64,000 nt of DNA from Ensifer adhaerens (GTDB lineage: Bacteria > Pseudomonadota > Alphaproteobacteria > Rhizobiales > Rhizobiaceae). A program made the translations under genes and the position numbers. Numbering within the stretch: position 1 is the stretch's first letter; the number at the start of each line of letters is the position of its first letter. The notes under the pieces were generated by a model, which was not told the origin of the DNA, did no database searches, and was given only the letters and a program-made list of their open reading frames with translations. The stretch covers positions 310,001 to 374,000 of the forward strand of contig NZ_PNFP01000006.1 in assembly GCF_002940685.1 (NCBI RefSeq), in the 5' to 3' direction. Of the stretch, positions 1 through 8,878 are shown in pieces.

Positions 1-904
1 CCGTGCCTTCGAACAGAAAATCGTCGCTGGTGGTCGTTTGCAGGTCTTCGGGCCGAACGCCGAAGCTCGCCGTCTTGCCGTTTTGCGCTGCGTCGCTCGG
101 GATATCGAGGGTCACGCTCTTGCCGCCAGTCAGCTTCACCGTCGTCTGCGCGCCGGTCGCCGTCACCGTCGACGGGATGATGTTCATCGCCGGCGAGCCG
201 ATGAAGCGTGCGACGAAGAGATTGGCAGGCCGCTCGTAGAGTTCCAGCGGCGCGCCCACCTGCTCGATATGGCCCTGCGACAACACGACGATGCGGTCGG
301 CGAGCGTCATCGCCTCCACCTGGTCGTGGGTGACGTAGATCATCGTCGTGTCCGCCATCTGCTCGCTGAGCTTGGCGATCTCGATGCGGGTGGCGACACG
401 CAGCGCCGCGTCGAGGTTCGAAAGCGGTTCGTCGAACAGGAAGACCTTGGGGTCGCGGCAGATCGCGCGGCCGATGGCGACGCGCTGGCGCTGGCCGCCG
501 GACAGCGCCTTTGGCAGGCGATCGAGGTACTTGGTGAGCTGGAGGATATCGGCGGCGTTGCGCACGCGGCGATCGATCTCCTCCTTGCTTTCCTTGGCGA
601 TCCGCATGCCAAAGGCCATGTTGTCGTAGACGGTCATGTGCGGATAGAGCGCGTAGGACTGGAACACCATGGCGATGCCGCGCTTCGACGGCGGCACGGT
701 GTTGACCCGCTCGCCGTCGATGAACATGTCGCCGCCGGTGATCTCCTCGAGACCGGCGATCATGCGCAGAAGCGTCGACTTTCCGCAGCCGGACGGGCCG
801 ACGAAGACGATGAACTCGCCCTGCTTGATGTCGAGATTGATGCCATGGATGACATCGACCGCGCCGTAGGATTTGCGGATATCTTTAAGCAGCAGACCCG
901 TCAT
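1..904 (-). CDS. aglK: Alpha-glucoside ABC transporter ATP-binding protein, 3' end outside window
   Basis: This is the ATPase that would power alpha-glucoside import through AglF/AglG. About 301 codons are visible from the ATG at 904, and the reading frame is still open at base 1. In order one sees Walker A (GPSGCGKST), the Q-loop ([13 protein letters not shown]), the signature [15 protein letters not shown], Walker B ([12 protein letters not shown]), the H-loop ([15 protein letters not shown]) and the start of the C-terminal regulatory domain typical of MsmK/UgpC-type sugar importers. It is the last gene of the minus-strand agl run, 61 bp after aglA. The name rests on this operon context. 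Confidence 0.93.
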   Translation of the reverse strand, partial: MTGLLLKDIRKSYGAVDVIHGINLDIKQGEFIVFVGPSGCGKSTLLRMIAGLEEITGGDMFIDGERVNTVPPSKRGIAMVFQSYALYPHMTVYDNMAFGMRIAKESKEEIDRRVRNAADILQLTKYLDRLPKALSGGQRQRVAIGRAICRDPKVFLFDEPLSNLDAALRVATRIEIAKLSEQMADTTMIYVTHDQVEAMTLADRIVVLSQGHIEQVGAPLELYERPANLFVARFIGSPAMNIIPSTVTATGAQTTVKLTGGKSVTLDIPSDAAQNGKTASFGVRPEDLQTTTSDDFLFEGT

Positions 905-965
905 TGCACCCTCCCCTTCGGTTCTTCCCGTCAGTTCTTGCTCTCATTTTGGTTCGGCCGACCTA

Positions 966-2624
966 TCAGACCAACCGTGCGAAATACGCGCCCCAGGCGG
1001 GCAGATTGACCGTTCTGTCCTTCACTTCGGCGGTAAAACCGTGGCCCTCGAGCGCCGACACCGGCTCGTTCGGCAGGATGCCCGTCGCCCGTTCGCCGCT
1101 CATGTTGAACAGGCAGAAAAGTTTCTCGTTGCCGTAGCTCCGGACGAAGGCCAGCACCTGTCCGTCCGTATCCAGGAACTCGATCTCGCCCTTGGCGAAG
1201 GCCGGATATGCCTTGCGGAAATGCAGGAAGCGGCGGTAGTGCTCCAGCACCGACGCCTGATCCCCCTGCTGCGCCGATACGGCGCGCTGCAGATGTTCGG
1301 CCGGCACCGGAAGCCAGGGCCTGGCGCTGCCGAAGCCGCCATTGACCGCGCCGGCGTCCCAGACCATCGGCGTGCGGCAGCCGTCGCGTCCCTTGAAGTC
1401 CGGCCAGAACTGGATGCCATAGGGATCCTTCAGGTCCTCATAGGCCAGTTCCGCTTCGCTCAGCGCGAGTTCCTCGCCCTGATAGATGCAGACCGAACCG
1501 CGCAGCGACATCAGCAGGCTTGCCAGCAGCTTCGCGTGGGCGTCGCGATCGGCAACGCCCCGGCCCCAACGGCTGACATGACGCACGACGTCGTGGTTGG
1601 AAAAGGCCCAGCAGGCCCAGCCTTCGGGTGCCGCTTTCTGGAAATTGCGCAGCACTTCGGCGACGGTCGCCGGCGTCAGCGGGTCCGGCGCCAGGAATTC
1701 GAAAGCGTAGCACATCTGCATCTTGTCGCCGCCGGAGGTGTATTCGCCGGCGATCTCCAGCCCGCGCTGGCTGTCGCCAACCTCGCCGACCGCAGCAATC
1801 GCCGGGAACTCGTCCATGACCGCACGGAAGCGCTTCAGGAATTCCAGATTCTCCGGCTGGTTCTTGTCGTAGAGATGTTCCTGATAGTTGTACGGGTTCA
1901 CCGCCGGCGCGGTCTGGGCGTTGCGACGTTCCGGCGCCAGGGCCGGATTGTCGCGCAACTGCTTGTCGTGGAAGTAGAAGTTGATGGTGTCGAGGCGGAA
2001 GCCATCGACCCCACGCTCCAGCCAGAAGCGCTCGACCCCGAGCAGCGCGTCCTGAACGTCCGGATTGTGCAGGTTGAGGTCCGGCTGCGAGGTCAGGAAG
2101 TTGTGCATGTAGTATTGCAGGCGCGTCGGATCCCAGGCCCAGGCCGAGCCGCCGAAGATCGACAGCCAGTTGTTGGGCGGGGTGCCATCCGGTTTGGAGT
2201 CGGCCCACACATACCAGTCGGCCCTGGCATTGGTCCGGCTCGACCGGCTCTCGACGAACCAGGGATGCTGGTCCGACGTGTGCGACAGAACGAGGTCGAT
2301 CATCACCCGGATGCCGAGGCGATGCGCCTCCGCGATGACGGCATCGAAATCGGCAAGGCTGCCGAAGATCGGGTCGACATCGCTGTAGTTGGAGACGTCG
2401 TAACCGAAGTCCTTCATCGGCGAGGTGAAGAACGGCGAAATCCAGATCGCATCGGCACCGAGAGCGGCGATATGCGGCAACCGGGCAACGATGCCCTTGA
2501 GGTCGCCGATACCGTCGCCGTTGGAATCCTGGTAGGAGCGCGGATAGATCTGATAGATCACCGCGCCGCGCCACCAGTCCCGATCGGCCCGCAAGGTGGA
2601 AGTGCTCATTTCGGTCATGCTCAT
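966..2624 (-). CDS. aglA: Alpha-glucosidase, GH13 family
   Basis: A cytoplasmic alpha-glucosidase of 552 residues that would hydrolyse imported sucrose, maltose or trehalose-type sugars. The family GH13 motifs are all present: DLVLSHTSDQH near residue 110, GFRLDTINF with the nucleophile Asp at about 212, AVGEVGD with the acid/base Glu at about 281, and FSNHDVVRH with the transition-state Asp at about 345. There is no signal peptide, as expected for a protein acting after uptake. The ATG at 2624 is used; ATGs at 2618 and 2609 are alternatives, and no start has a strong ribosome binding site. It lies 22 bp downstream of aglG. Confidence 0.93.
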   Translation of the reverse strand: MSMTEMSTSTLRADRDWWRGAVIYQIYPRSYQDSNGDGIGDLKGIVARLPHIAALGADAIWISPFFTSPMKDFGYDVSNYSDVDPIFGSLADFDAVIAEAHRLGIRVMIDLVLSHTSDQHPWFVESRSSRTNARADWYVWADSKPDGTPPNNWLSIFGGSAWAWDPTRLQYYMHNFLTSQPDLNLHNPDVQDALLGVERFWLERGVDGFRLDTINFYFHDKQLRDNPALAPERRNAQTAPAVNPYNYQEHLYDKNQPENLEFLKRFRAVMDEFPAIAAVGEVGDSQRGLEIAGEYTSGGDKMQMCYAFEFLAPDPLTPATVAEVLRNFQKAAPEGWACWAFSNHDVVRHVSRWGRGVADRDAHAKLLASLLMSLRGSVCIYQGEELALSEAELAYEDLKDPYGIQFWPDFKGRDGCRTPMVWDAGAVNGGFGSARPWLPVPAEHLQRAVSAQQGDQASVLEHYRRFLHFRKAYPAFAKGEIEFLDTDGQVLAFVRSYGNEKLFCLFNMSGERATGILPNEPVSALEGHGFTAEVKDRTVNLPAWGAYFARLV

Positions 2625-2646
2625 TGTCTCAAGTAGTCCCAGGTTG

Positions 2647-3792
2647 TCAGCCGCCCTTGACCGAGCCCGCCAGCAGGCCGCGCACGAGATAGCGCTGCAG
2701 GCTGAAGAAGACGATCAGCGGAACGATGATGGTGATGAAGGCGGAGGCGGTCAGGATTTCCCAGTTGCCGCCGCGTGAACCCAAGAGGTTGACGAGCCGG
2801 CCCGTCAGAACCAGTTCGTCGGGCCCGGCCCCCAGGAACACGATCGCCACCAGCAGGTCGTTCCAGGTCCACAGGAACTGGAAGATCGCGAAGGAAGCGA
2901 GTGCCGGGAAGGACAGCGGCAGGATGATCTTGACGAAGATATCGAAATCGCTGGCGCCGTCGACGCGGGCAGATTCCATGATTTCGCGCGGCAGGCCGGC
3001 CATATAGTTGCGAAGCAGATAGATCGCCAGCGGCAGGCCGAAACCGGTATGTGCGAGCCAGATGCCGACATAGGTCTTGGCCGGCACGCCGAAGAAGGCG
3101 CCGACGCCGTTATAGAGCTTCAGAAGCGGGATCAGCGACATCTGCAGCGGCACGACGAGAAGGCCGACGACGACGGCGATCAGGATCGCCCGGCCCGGAA
3201 ACGGCATCCAGGCGAGCGCGTAGGCCGCGAAAGCGGCGATCATGATCGGGATGATCGTTGCGGGCACGGCAACCGTCAGCGAGTTGATGAAGGATCGCCC
3301 GATACCCTCGGCACTCAGAACCTCGACATAGTTGTCGAAGGTGAAGCGCGGCGGCGACGAGGCGGTAACGAAGACGCGCTGACCGCGCGAACCTTCCATC
3401 TTCCTGTCGGAGACGATCTCAAAATTGCCGTCGGCCTGCACGGTCAGCTTTTCGCCGTCGTTGAGTTCGGCGGTTTCGCCTACCTTGAATGCGGTCGGCT
3501 CACGGCTGTTAAAACCGAAGGCGGAGATCTGCCCCGCCTGCCCGTCAAGCAGGTTGCCGGAAATGACGAACTTGCCGTCGCGCTCAACCTGGGCGTCGGG
3601 GCCTGGAGCACGAACGACGATGTTCTGCGACGAGGTCGAAAGCGCCGTCCACCAGCCGGAGACGGCAAGCTGGTCCTTGTCGCGCAGCGACGAGATCAAG
3701 AGGCCCGCGGTCGGCAGCGTCCAGAGCGCGACGATCAGGAAGACCGAGAGGTGGACGACCCACATGAGGGGTGAGCGTGTCGCTGGATTCAT
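2647..3792 (-). CDS. aglG: Alpha-glucoside ABC transporter permease
   Basis: Inner-membrane permease of 381 residues, partner of AglF. It starts with a membrane segment at about residues 12-33. A soluble, probably periplasmic, insertion of roughly 110 residues follows, and then the usual five segments. The EAA loop that contacts the ATPase is visible at about residues 268-298 (ESARVDGASDFDIFVKIILP). The insertion makes it about 100 residues longer than a standard MalG-type permease. The aglF stop codon (3794-3796) lies just upstream of the ATG at 3790-3792, so the pair is probably translationally coupled. Confidence 0.92.
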   Translation of the reverse strand: MNPATRSPLMWVVHLSVFLIVALWTLPTAGLLISSLRDKDQLAVSGWWTALSTSSQNIVVRAPGPDAQVERDGKFVISGNLLDGQAGQISAFGFNSREPTAFKVGETAELNDGEKLTVQADGNFEIVSDRKMEGSRGQRVFVTASSPPRFTFDNYVEVLSAEGIGRSFINSLTVAVPATIIPIMIAAFAAYALAWMPFPGRAILIAVVVGLLVVPLQMSLIPLLKLYNGVGAFFGVPAKTYVGIWLAHTGFGLPLAIYLLRNYMAGLPREIMESARVDGASDFDIFVKIILPLSFPALASFAIFQFLWTWNDLLVAIVFLGAGPDELVLTGRLVNLLGSRGGNWEILTASAFITIIVPLIVFFSLQRYLVRGLLAGSVKGG

Positions 3793-3793
3793 C

Positions 3794-4807
3794 TCAGTGC
3801 CCCTTCATTTCCTTGGCCGCATTGCGGATGTTCCAGACCATGATCGGAATGACGAGGATCATGATGACGACGGCGATGGCCGCACCGCGACCGAAGTCGC
3901 CGCCCCCTCGGAACATCCAGTCGAACATGAGATTGGCGAGCACCTGGCTCTGCCATTGGCCGTTGGTCATGGCGAGAACGATATCGAAGACCTTCAGAAC
4001 GAGGATGGTAATCGTCGTCCAGACGACGGCGATCGTACCCCAGATCTGCGGCACCATGATCTTGAAGAAGATCTGCCATCCATTGGCGCCGTCGATGACG
4101 GCGGCCTCGATCGTCTCCTCGGGAATGCCGCGAAGCGCCGCCGACAGGATGACCATGGCAAAACCCGTCTGGATCCAGACGAGGATCGCCATCAGGAAGA
4201 AATTGTTCCAGAACGGCAGCGTGATCCAGGCCTGCGGCGCACCGCCGAAGGCAACGACGATGGCGTTCAGAAGGCCGATCTGCTCGGCGCCCTCGGGGCG
4301 GAAATCATAGATGAACTTCCAGATGACCGCGGCGCCAACGAAGGAGATCGCCATCGGCATGAAGATCAGCGTCTTGGCGATATTGCCCCACCAGATGCGA
4401 TCGGTCAGCGCGGCTATGACGAGACCGAAGAAGGTCGCAAGCGCCGGAACGACGAGCAGCCAGAGGAAGTTGTTGTAGATCGACTGGCGGAACTCGCCGT
4501 CGTTGACCATCCAGGCATAGTTGCTGACGCCGACGAAACTCTGCCCGGCACGGTCGTGGAAACTGTACCAGAGCGACATGATCACGGGATAGATGAGGTA
4601 GGTCGCCAGCGCAAAGAGCGCCGGCGCCAGGAACAGCCACGGGCGGATGGCATTGGTGATGCGCAGGTTTCGCGACGCGACGGCACCTGATTTTCCCTTG
4701 GACGGGAAGATCAGGTCGAGAACGAAACTGGTGCCCCAGAAGTAGGCGGCACAGCCGAGCACCCCCGCCAGCATGAATCCCGCCGCGGCGGCTAGCTGAT
4801 AAAACAT
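3794..4807 (-). CDS. aglF: Alpha-glucoside ABC transporter permease
   Basis: Inner-membrane permease of 337 residues (MalF type). It has an N-terminal membrane segment at about residues 4-30, further hydrophobic segments and an EAA loop (EETIEAAVIDGANGWQIFFK) at about residues 230-260. The frame stays open upstream to 4990, but the ATG at 4805-4807 is preferred. It is preceded by a purine-rich GGGAGGGA ribosome binding site, it begins with a hydrophobic segment, and the extension is low-complexity and Arg-rich. It follows aglE after 189 bp and is next to aglG. Confidence 0.92.
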   Translation of the reverse strand: MFYQLAAAAGFMLAGVLGCAAYFWGTSFVLDLIFPSKGKSGAVASRNLRITNAIRPWLFLAPALFALATYLIYPVIMSLWYSFHDRAGQSFVGVSNYAWMVNDGEFRQSIYNNFLWLLVVPALATFFGLVIAALTDRIWWGNIAKTLIFMPMAISFVGAAVIWKFIYDFRPEGAEQIGLLNAIVVAFGGAPQAWITLPFWNNFFLMAILVWIQTGFAMVILSAALRGIPEETIEAAVIDGANGWQIFFKIMVPQIWGTIAVVWTTITILVLKVFDIVLAMTNGQWQSQVLANLMFDWMFRGGGDFGRGAAIAVVIMILVIPIMVWNIRNAAKEMKGH

Positions 4808-4996
4808 GACATGTCCCTCCCCTTGGGTGCACGTCCCCGTGCAGGGCTGGCGATTGTCGCCGTTCTCATTGGGGCGCGCGCCTCGTAGGTTCAGTGCGGG
4901 AAACGAACGGAAAAAACCATACGCTTTTCCTCGTCCCGCGCTGGCCGCGAACCCGGATCGACTGCGGGCGGCATTTCTGCCGCCCGCCATCAGTTG

Positions 4997-6355
4997 TTAC
5001 TTGATGGCGTCCCAGGCCTTCTGAACGCCGTCGGCGACGTCGGCCGACGACTTGCCGCCGACGAAATCGACCATGCCGGTCCAGAACGCGCCGGCACCGA
5101 TCTTGCCCGGCATCAGGTCGGAACCATCGAAGCGGAAGGTGGTAGCGTTCAGAAGAATCTCGCCCTGCTTCTTCAGCGGCGGGTTGCCGTAGGTATCGAC
5201 GTTGACGCTCTTGTACGGCGTCAGGAAGCTCGTCTGCGCCATCCAGACTTCATGCGCAATCGGCGTCTTCAGGAATTCGATGAAGGCGCGCGCTGCCGGC
5301 GTATCCTTGGTGATCATCGCCAGCGTGCCGGCGCCGAGCACCGGATTGCCGAGCTCCTTCTTGCTCTCGTAAGGCGGCATGTAGAAGAAGTCTGCGTCCT
5401 CGCCGATTACGGTTCCCTCCGGGAAGAAGGACGGGATGAACGACGCCTGGTGGTGCAGGTAGCACTTCGGCGGCGAGGCGAAGAGCCCCTTCGGGCTGTC
5501 GCGGAAGTCGGTGGAGGCAACGGCTGCGGCACCGCCATCGACGAACTTGTCGTTCTTGGCAAACCAGCCGAACTCGTCGAGCGCGCCGATGACGGCCGGG
5601 TCGGTGAACGGGATCTCGTTCTTGACCCACTTGTCGTAGACATCGGCCGGCTGGGTGCGCAGCATCATGTCTTCAACCCAGTCGGTCGCCGGCCAGCCGG
5701 TGGCACCACCGGAGCCAAGGCCGATGCACCAGGGCTTGCCGCCGTCAGCGGCGATCTTCTCGGTCAGCGCCTTCAGCTCTTCCATGGTCTTCGGCACTTC
5801 GTAGCCGCCGTCCTCGAAGTTTTCAGGCGAGTACCAGACGAGCGACTTCACGTCGATCTTGTACGGGAAGGCATAGAGGGCGGCATTGCCGTCCTTGCCC
5901 TTGTAGGTCGAGAGGTCGACCCAGGACTGGCCGGCGGCGTAGTTGTCGAGCAGCCACTTCTGGGTGTCGTCGCCGAGCGGCGTCAGGTAGCCCTTGGAGG
6001 CGAGATCGGCGATCAGCCCCGGCTGCGGCAGGATCGAGATTTCGGAGGGACTGCCGGCCTGAGTGTCGATGACGATCTGCTGTTCGTAGTTTTCAGAGGA
6101 CGAGTACTTGATCTCGACGCCCGTCGCTTCGATGAAATAGGCATAGACGCTCTTGAACAGCGCCTCGTCCTCGCCGCGCCAGGGGCCGAAGATCGTCAGC
6201 GTCTGCCCCTTCAGGTCGTGACCCTTCTTGAACTCCTCGAAGCTCGCCCAGTTGAATTTCGTATCTTCGCCCGGCTTGAACTTGAGGTCCGCAGCACCGG
6301 CAGCGCCCGCCATGAGGGCAAACGCCGCCACGCCCAACAGCAATGATCTCTTCAC
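4997..6355 (-). CDS. aglE: Alpha-glucoside periplasmic substrate-binding protein
   Basis: Secreted sugar-binding protein of 452 residues (extracellular solute-binding family 1) that delivers alpha-glucosides to AglFG. The GTG at 6353-6355 is preferred: it follows GGGAGGAGAAGGAC and is followed at once by a signal peptide (KRSLLLGVAAFALMAGAAGA, cleavage before ADLKF). An upstream ATG at 6418 would bury the signal peptide and overlap the operator at 6415-6428. It is the first gene of the agl operon, with a palindromic LacI-type operator 60 bp upstream, so sugar induction through AglR is likely. Confidence 0.93.
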   Translation of the reverse strand: MKRSLLLGVAAFALMAGAAGAADLKFKPGEDTKFNWASFEEFKKGHDLKGQTLTIFGPWRGEDEALFKSVYAYFIEATGVEIKYSSSENYEQQIVIDTQAGSPSEISILPQPGLIADLASKGYLTPLGDDTQKWLLDNYAAGQSWVDLSTYKGKDGNAALYAFPYKIDVKSLVWYSPENFEDGGYEVPKTMEELKALTEKIAADGGKPWCIGLGSGGATGWPATDWVEDMMLRTQPADVYDKWVKNEIPFTDPAVIGALDEFGWFAKNDKFVDGGAAAVASTDFRDSPKGLFASPPKCYLHHQASFIPSFFPEGTVIGEDADFFYMPPYESKKELGNPVLGAGTLAMITKDTPAARAFIEFLKTPIAHEVWMAQTSFLTPYKSVNVDTYGNPPLKKQGEILLNATTFRFDGSDLMPGKIGAGAFWTGMVDFVGGKSSADVADGVQKAWDAIK

Positions 6356-6414
6356 GTCCTTCTCCTCCCAGGATGAACCCGGATCCCGCCGGGCAGTCGA
6401 CAATGCGCAAAAAT

Positions 6415-6428
6415 TCAAAGCGCTTTGA
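6415..6428. promoter_or_regulatory. Probable AglR operator upstream of aglE
   Basis: Perfect 14-bp palindrome TCAAAGCGCTTTGA with the central CG usual for LacI-family operators. It lies between aglE and aglR and shares the core CAAAGCGCTTTG with the site at 6620-6633. A TTGACT -35-like hexamer on the minus strand (6460-6465) lies upstream, so a bound repressor would sit over the aglE promoter or start of transcription. Confidence 0.75.
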
Positions 6429-6619
6429 GTTCGCTAACAAACCATTGCGACACGCGCGGAGTCAAGAGCTTTCCCGGAACCTGGTCTCCAGGCGACATTT
6501 TTGTGCTCTGCGGTAACGTTTTGCACCGCGCAATGGTTGAATTCCGCTTTGTTGCTCGAAAAACGGATGCTACACAAACCCTTGGCGCTGGGACCAAACA
6601 CCAAAAATCATACGGATAT

Positions 6620-6633
6620 CCAAAGCGCTTTGG
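6620..6633. promoter_or_regulatory. Probable AglR operator overlapping the aglR ribosome binding site
   Basis: Perfect 14-bp palindrome CCAAAGCGCTTTGG, identical over 12 bp to the site at 6415-6428. It overlaps the GGGAGGAAT ribosome binding region of aglR, so it may allow autorepression. The two centres are 205 bp apart, which would also permit looping by a tetrameric LacI-type protein. Confidence 0.72.
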
Positions 6634-6647
6634 GAGGAATCCTGACC

Positions 6648-7679
6648 ATGGCGGTCAATCTCAAGCAACTTGCGGAACTGCTCGGACTGTCGCAGACGAC
6701 GGTCAGCCGGGCTTTGAACGGCTTTCCGGAAGTCAACGCAGAGACCCGCCAGCGTGTGCTGCAAGCCGTGCGTGAGACCGGCTACAGGCCGAACCGCGCC
6801 GCCCAGCGGCTTGCCACCGGCAGGGCCTATTCGATCGGCATGGTCATGCCGATCGCCCCCGGCATCGATTCCGACGTGCATTTCGGCGAGTTCCTGGCGG
6901 GGCTCGCGGAAGAGGCGGTCAAGCACGACTTCCACTTCGTGCTCAATCCGAGCGCGCCCGAGGACGAGGAGGTGACGTTCCGGCGGCTTGCGGCCAGCGG
7001 CAATGTCGACGCCCTGTTCCTTGCCTACATGCGTGCCAACGACCCGCGCATCGCCATGCTGAAGTCGCTGTCGATCCCCTTCGTCGTGCACGGCCGGTCA
7101 ATCGGCGAAAGCCGCGACTATCCGTTCCTCGACATAGACAACACGAGCGCCTTCTACGATGCGACGCGGTTGCTCATTCAGCTCGGACACCAGCGGATCG
7201 CGCTGATCAACGGCCCGGAATATCTGGCTTTTTCCATTCGGCGGAAGAAGGGCATGGTGCGGGCACTCGCAGAGCACGGGCTTTCGCTCGACGAGGCGCT
7301 GGTCCAGCATTCGCTGATGACGGACGAACACGGCTACCGCAGCATGCAGCCCTTCCTGCAGCATGCCGACCCGCCGACGGCGGTGCTCTGTTCAAGTACG
7401 GTGCTGGCCCTTGGCGCGGTCAGGGCCATCAACCAGGCGGGATTGAAGATCGGCGAGGATATTTCGCTGATCGCCCATGACGACGTCTTGCCGATGCTGA
7501 AGCCCGAGAATTTCAGCGTTCCCCTGACGACGACACGCTCGTCGCTTCGGGCCGCCGGCGCCCGCATCGCCACCCGCCTGATCGGCGGCATCCTGAAACG
7601 CGGCGACTATCCGGAACAGGAACTCTGGCGCGCCGAACTCATCGTGCGCGCCTCGACCGGGCCGGCCCCGCAAAAATGA
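6648..7679 (+). CDS. aglR: LacI-family repressor of the alpha-glucoside operon
   Basis: DNA-binding regulator of 343 residues. An N-terminal LacI helix-turn-helix (NLKQLAELLGLSQTTVSRAL) with its hinge helix (GYRPNRAAQRLATGRA) is followed by a periplasmic-binding-protein-like sugar domain to the end. The ATG at 6648 follows GGGAGGAATCCTGACC and gives the standard LacI N-terminus. Earlier in-frame starts to 6501 would add unrelated sequence and run through the operator. It is divergent from aglE; the operators at 6415 and 6620 are its likely targets. Confidence 0.92.
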   Translation: MAVNLKQLAELLGLSQTTVSRALNGFPEVNAETRQRVLQAVRETGYRPNRAAQRLATGRAYSIGMVMPIAPGIDSDVHFGEFLAGLAEEAVKHDFHFVLNPSAPEDEEVTFRRLAASGNVDALFLAYMRANDPRIAMLKSLSIPFVVHGRSIGESRDYPFLDIDNTSAFYDATRLLIQLGHQRIALINGPEYLAFSIRRKKGMVRALAEHGLSLDEALVQHSLMTDEHGYRSMQPFLQHADPPTAVLCSSTVLALGAVRAINQAGLKIGEDISLIAHDDVLPMLKPENFSVPLTTTRSSLRAAGARIATRLIGGILKRGDYPEQELWRAELIVRASTGPAPQK

Positions 7680-7727
7680 AAACGCGCCGCAATCGCGACG
7701 CGTCTCGTCATTCGATCCGAGCCGGCA

Positions 7728-8627
7728 TCAGAAGCGCGGCGGCTTGCGGCCGGCCTTGCGGTGTGCGGCAATTACCGTGTTTGCCATCAACATGGCGATC
7801 GTCATCGGTCCGACGCCACCCGGCACGGGCGTGATCACGCTTGCTACCGCGGCCGCCTCAGCAAAAGCGACGTCACCAACCAGCTTGGATTTGCCCTCGC
7901 CCTTTTCCGGCGCCGGCACCCGGTTGATGCCGACATCGATGACTGTCGCGCCGGGCTTGACCCAATCGGCCTTCACCATCTCCGGACGGCCGACGGCGGC
8001 GACCAGGATATCGGCATTGCGGCAGACGGCCGGCAGATCCTTGGTGCGCGAATGGGCCGTCGTGACCGTCGCATTGGCGGCCAGCAGCAGGGCCGACATC
8101 GGCTTGCCAAACAGGTTCGAGCGGCCGATGACGACGGCGTTGAGACCCGAAAGATCATCGCCGTGGGTCTGGCGCACGAAGACCATGGCACCCGCCGGCG
8201 TGCAGGAAACGAGACCGCCTTCGAGATCGCCGGTTGCAAGCTTGCCGGCGTTGACGACGTGCAGGCCGTCGACGTCCTTTTCCGGCAGGATCGACTGGAT
8301 GATCGGCTCGGAGTTCAGGTGCTTGGGCAGCGGCAACTGCACGAGGATGCCGTGGATGGAGGGATCGGCGTTGAGTTCGGCGACGAGTGCGGCAAGCTCC
8401 TCCTGCGTGGTGGTCTCCGGCAGCGTGTGCTGGATCGACAGGAAGCCGCATTCCTTGGCCATCTTGCTCTTGGAAGAAACATAGGCATGGCTTGCCGGAT
8501 CGTCGCCGACGATCACGACGGCGAGACCTGTGCGAACGCCGGCATCCGTTTCGAGCGCACGGGTCGCGGCCTTCACGCTTTCGATCACCGAAGCAGCGAC
8601 CTGCCTGCCATCAATCACAGTCGTCAC
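7728..8627 (-). CDS. folD: Methylenetetrahydrofolate dehydrogenase / methenyltetrahydrofolate cyclohydrolase
   Basis: Bifunctional cytoplasmic enzyme of one-carbon metabolism, 299 residues, the usual FolD length. Family motifs are clear: [14 protein letters not shown] with the catalytic Lys, [18 protein letters not shown], the NADP-binding segment [14 protein letters not shown], and [19 protein letters not shown] near the end. The start is the GTG at 8625-8627, 8 nt after AGGAGG; the nearby ATG at 8632 is out of frame and closes at once. It is convergent with aglR and stands alone between the sugar locus and the polysaccharide genes. Its location suggests no link to either. Confidence 0.95.
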   Translation of the reverse strand: MTTVIDGRQVAASVIESVKAATRALETDAGVRTGLAVVIVGDDPASHAYVSSKSKMAKECGFLSIQHTLPETTTQEELAALVAELNADPSIHGILVQLPLPKHLNSEPIIQSILPEKDVDGLHVVNAGKLATGDLEGGLVSCTPAGAMVFVRQTHGDDLSGLNAVVIGRSNLFGKPMSALLLAANATVTTAHSRTKDLPAVCRNADILVAAVGRPEMVKADWVKPGATVIDVGINRVPAPEKGEGKSKLVGDVAFAEAAAVASVITPVPGGVGPMTIAMLMANTVIAAHRKAGRKPPRF

Positions 8628-8878
8628 GGCATGTTCCTCCTGGCTTCCTGTTCACGCGGCACACTCTAGTTCGCCCGGGAAAAGGCGATGGCCTCAAAGC
8701 GCCCTATGCTGTCCCAAACGCATAAATGCAAGAGGCGGCGGCGAGGTTGGCTGCCGTTTCGCGTGCCCCGACGATATTTCCTCTCAAGACTGAGGGGTGA
8801 ACGTGGTTTCGCCGAAAGCCGTGAGGTCTCAGCCTCACAAGCCGTTCGCGAATGGAGCGTGCCTCTCCGCCCGTCGTA

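Noticed and set aside
873-2636. 587-codon plus-strand open frame
   Set aside because: It is antisense to aglA, is Arg/His-rich and shows no domain; it is a frame shadow of a GC-rich gene.
4808-4990. N-terminal extension of AglF
   Set aside because: Arg/Gly-rich and not membrane-like; the ATG at 4807 has a strong ribosome binding site.
7682-7703. Small inverted repeat between aglR and folD
   Set aside because: The arms are only 5 bp with a 12-nt loop and no U-run, too weak to call a terminator.
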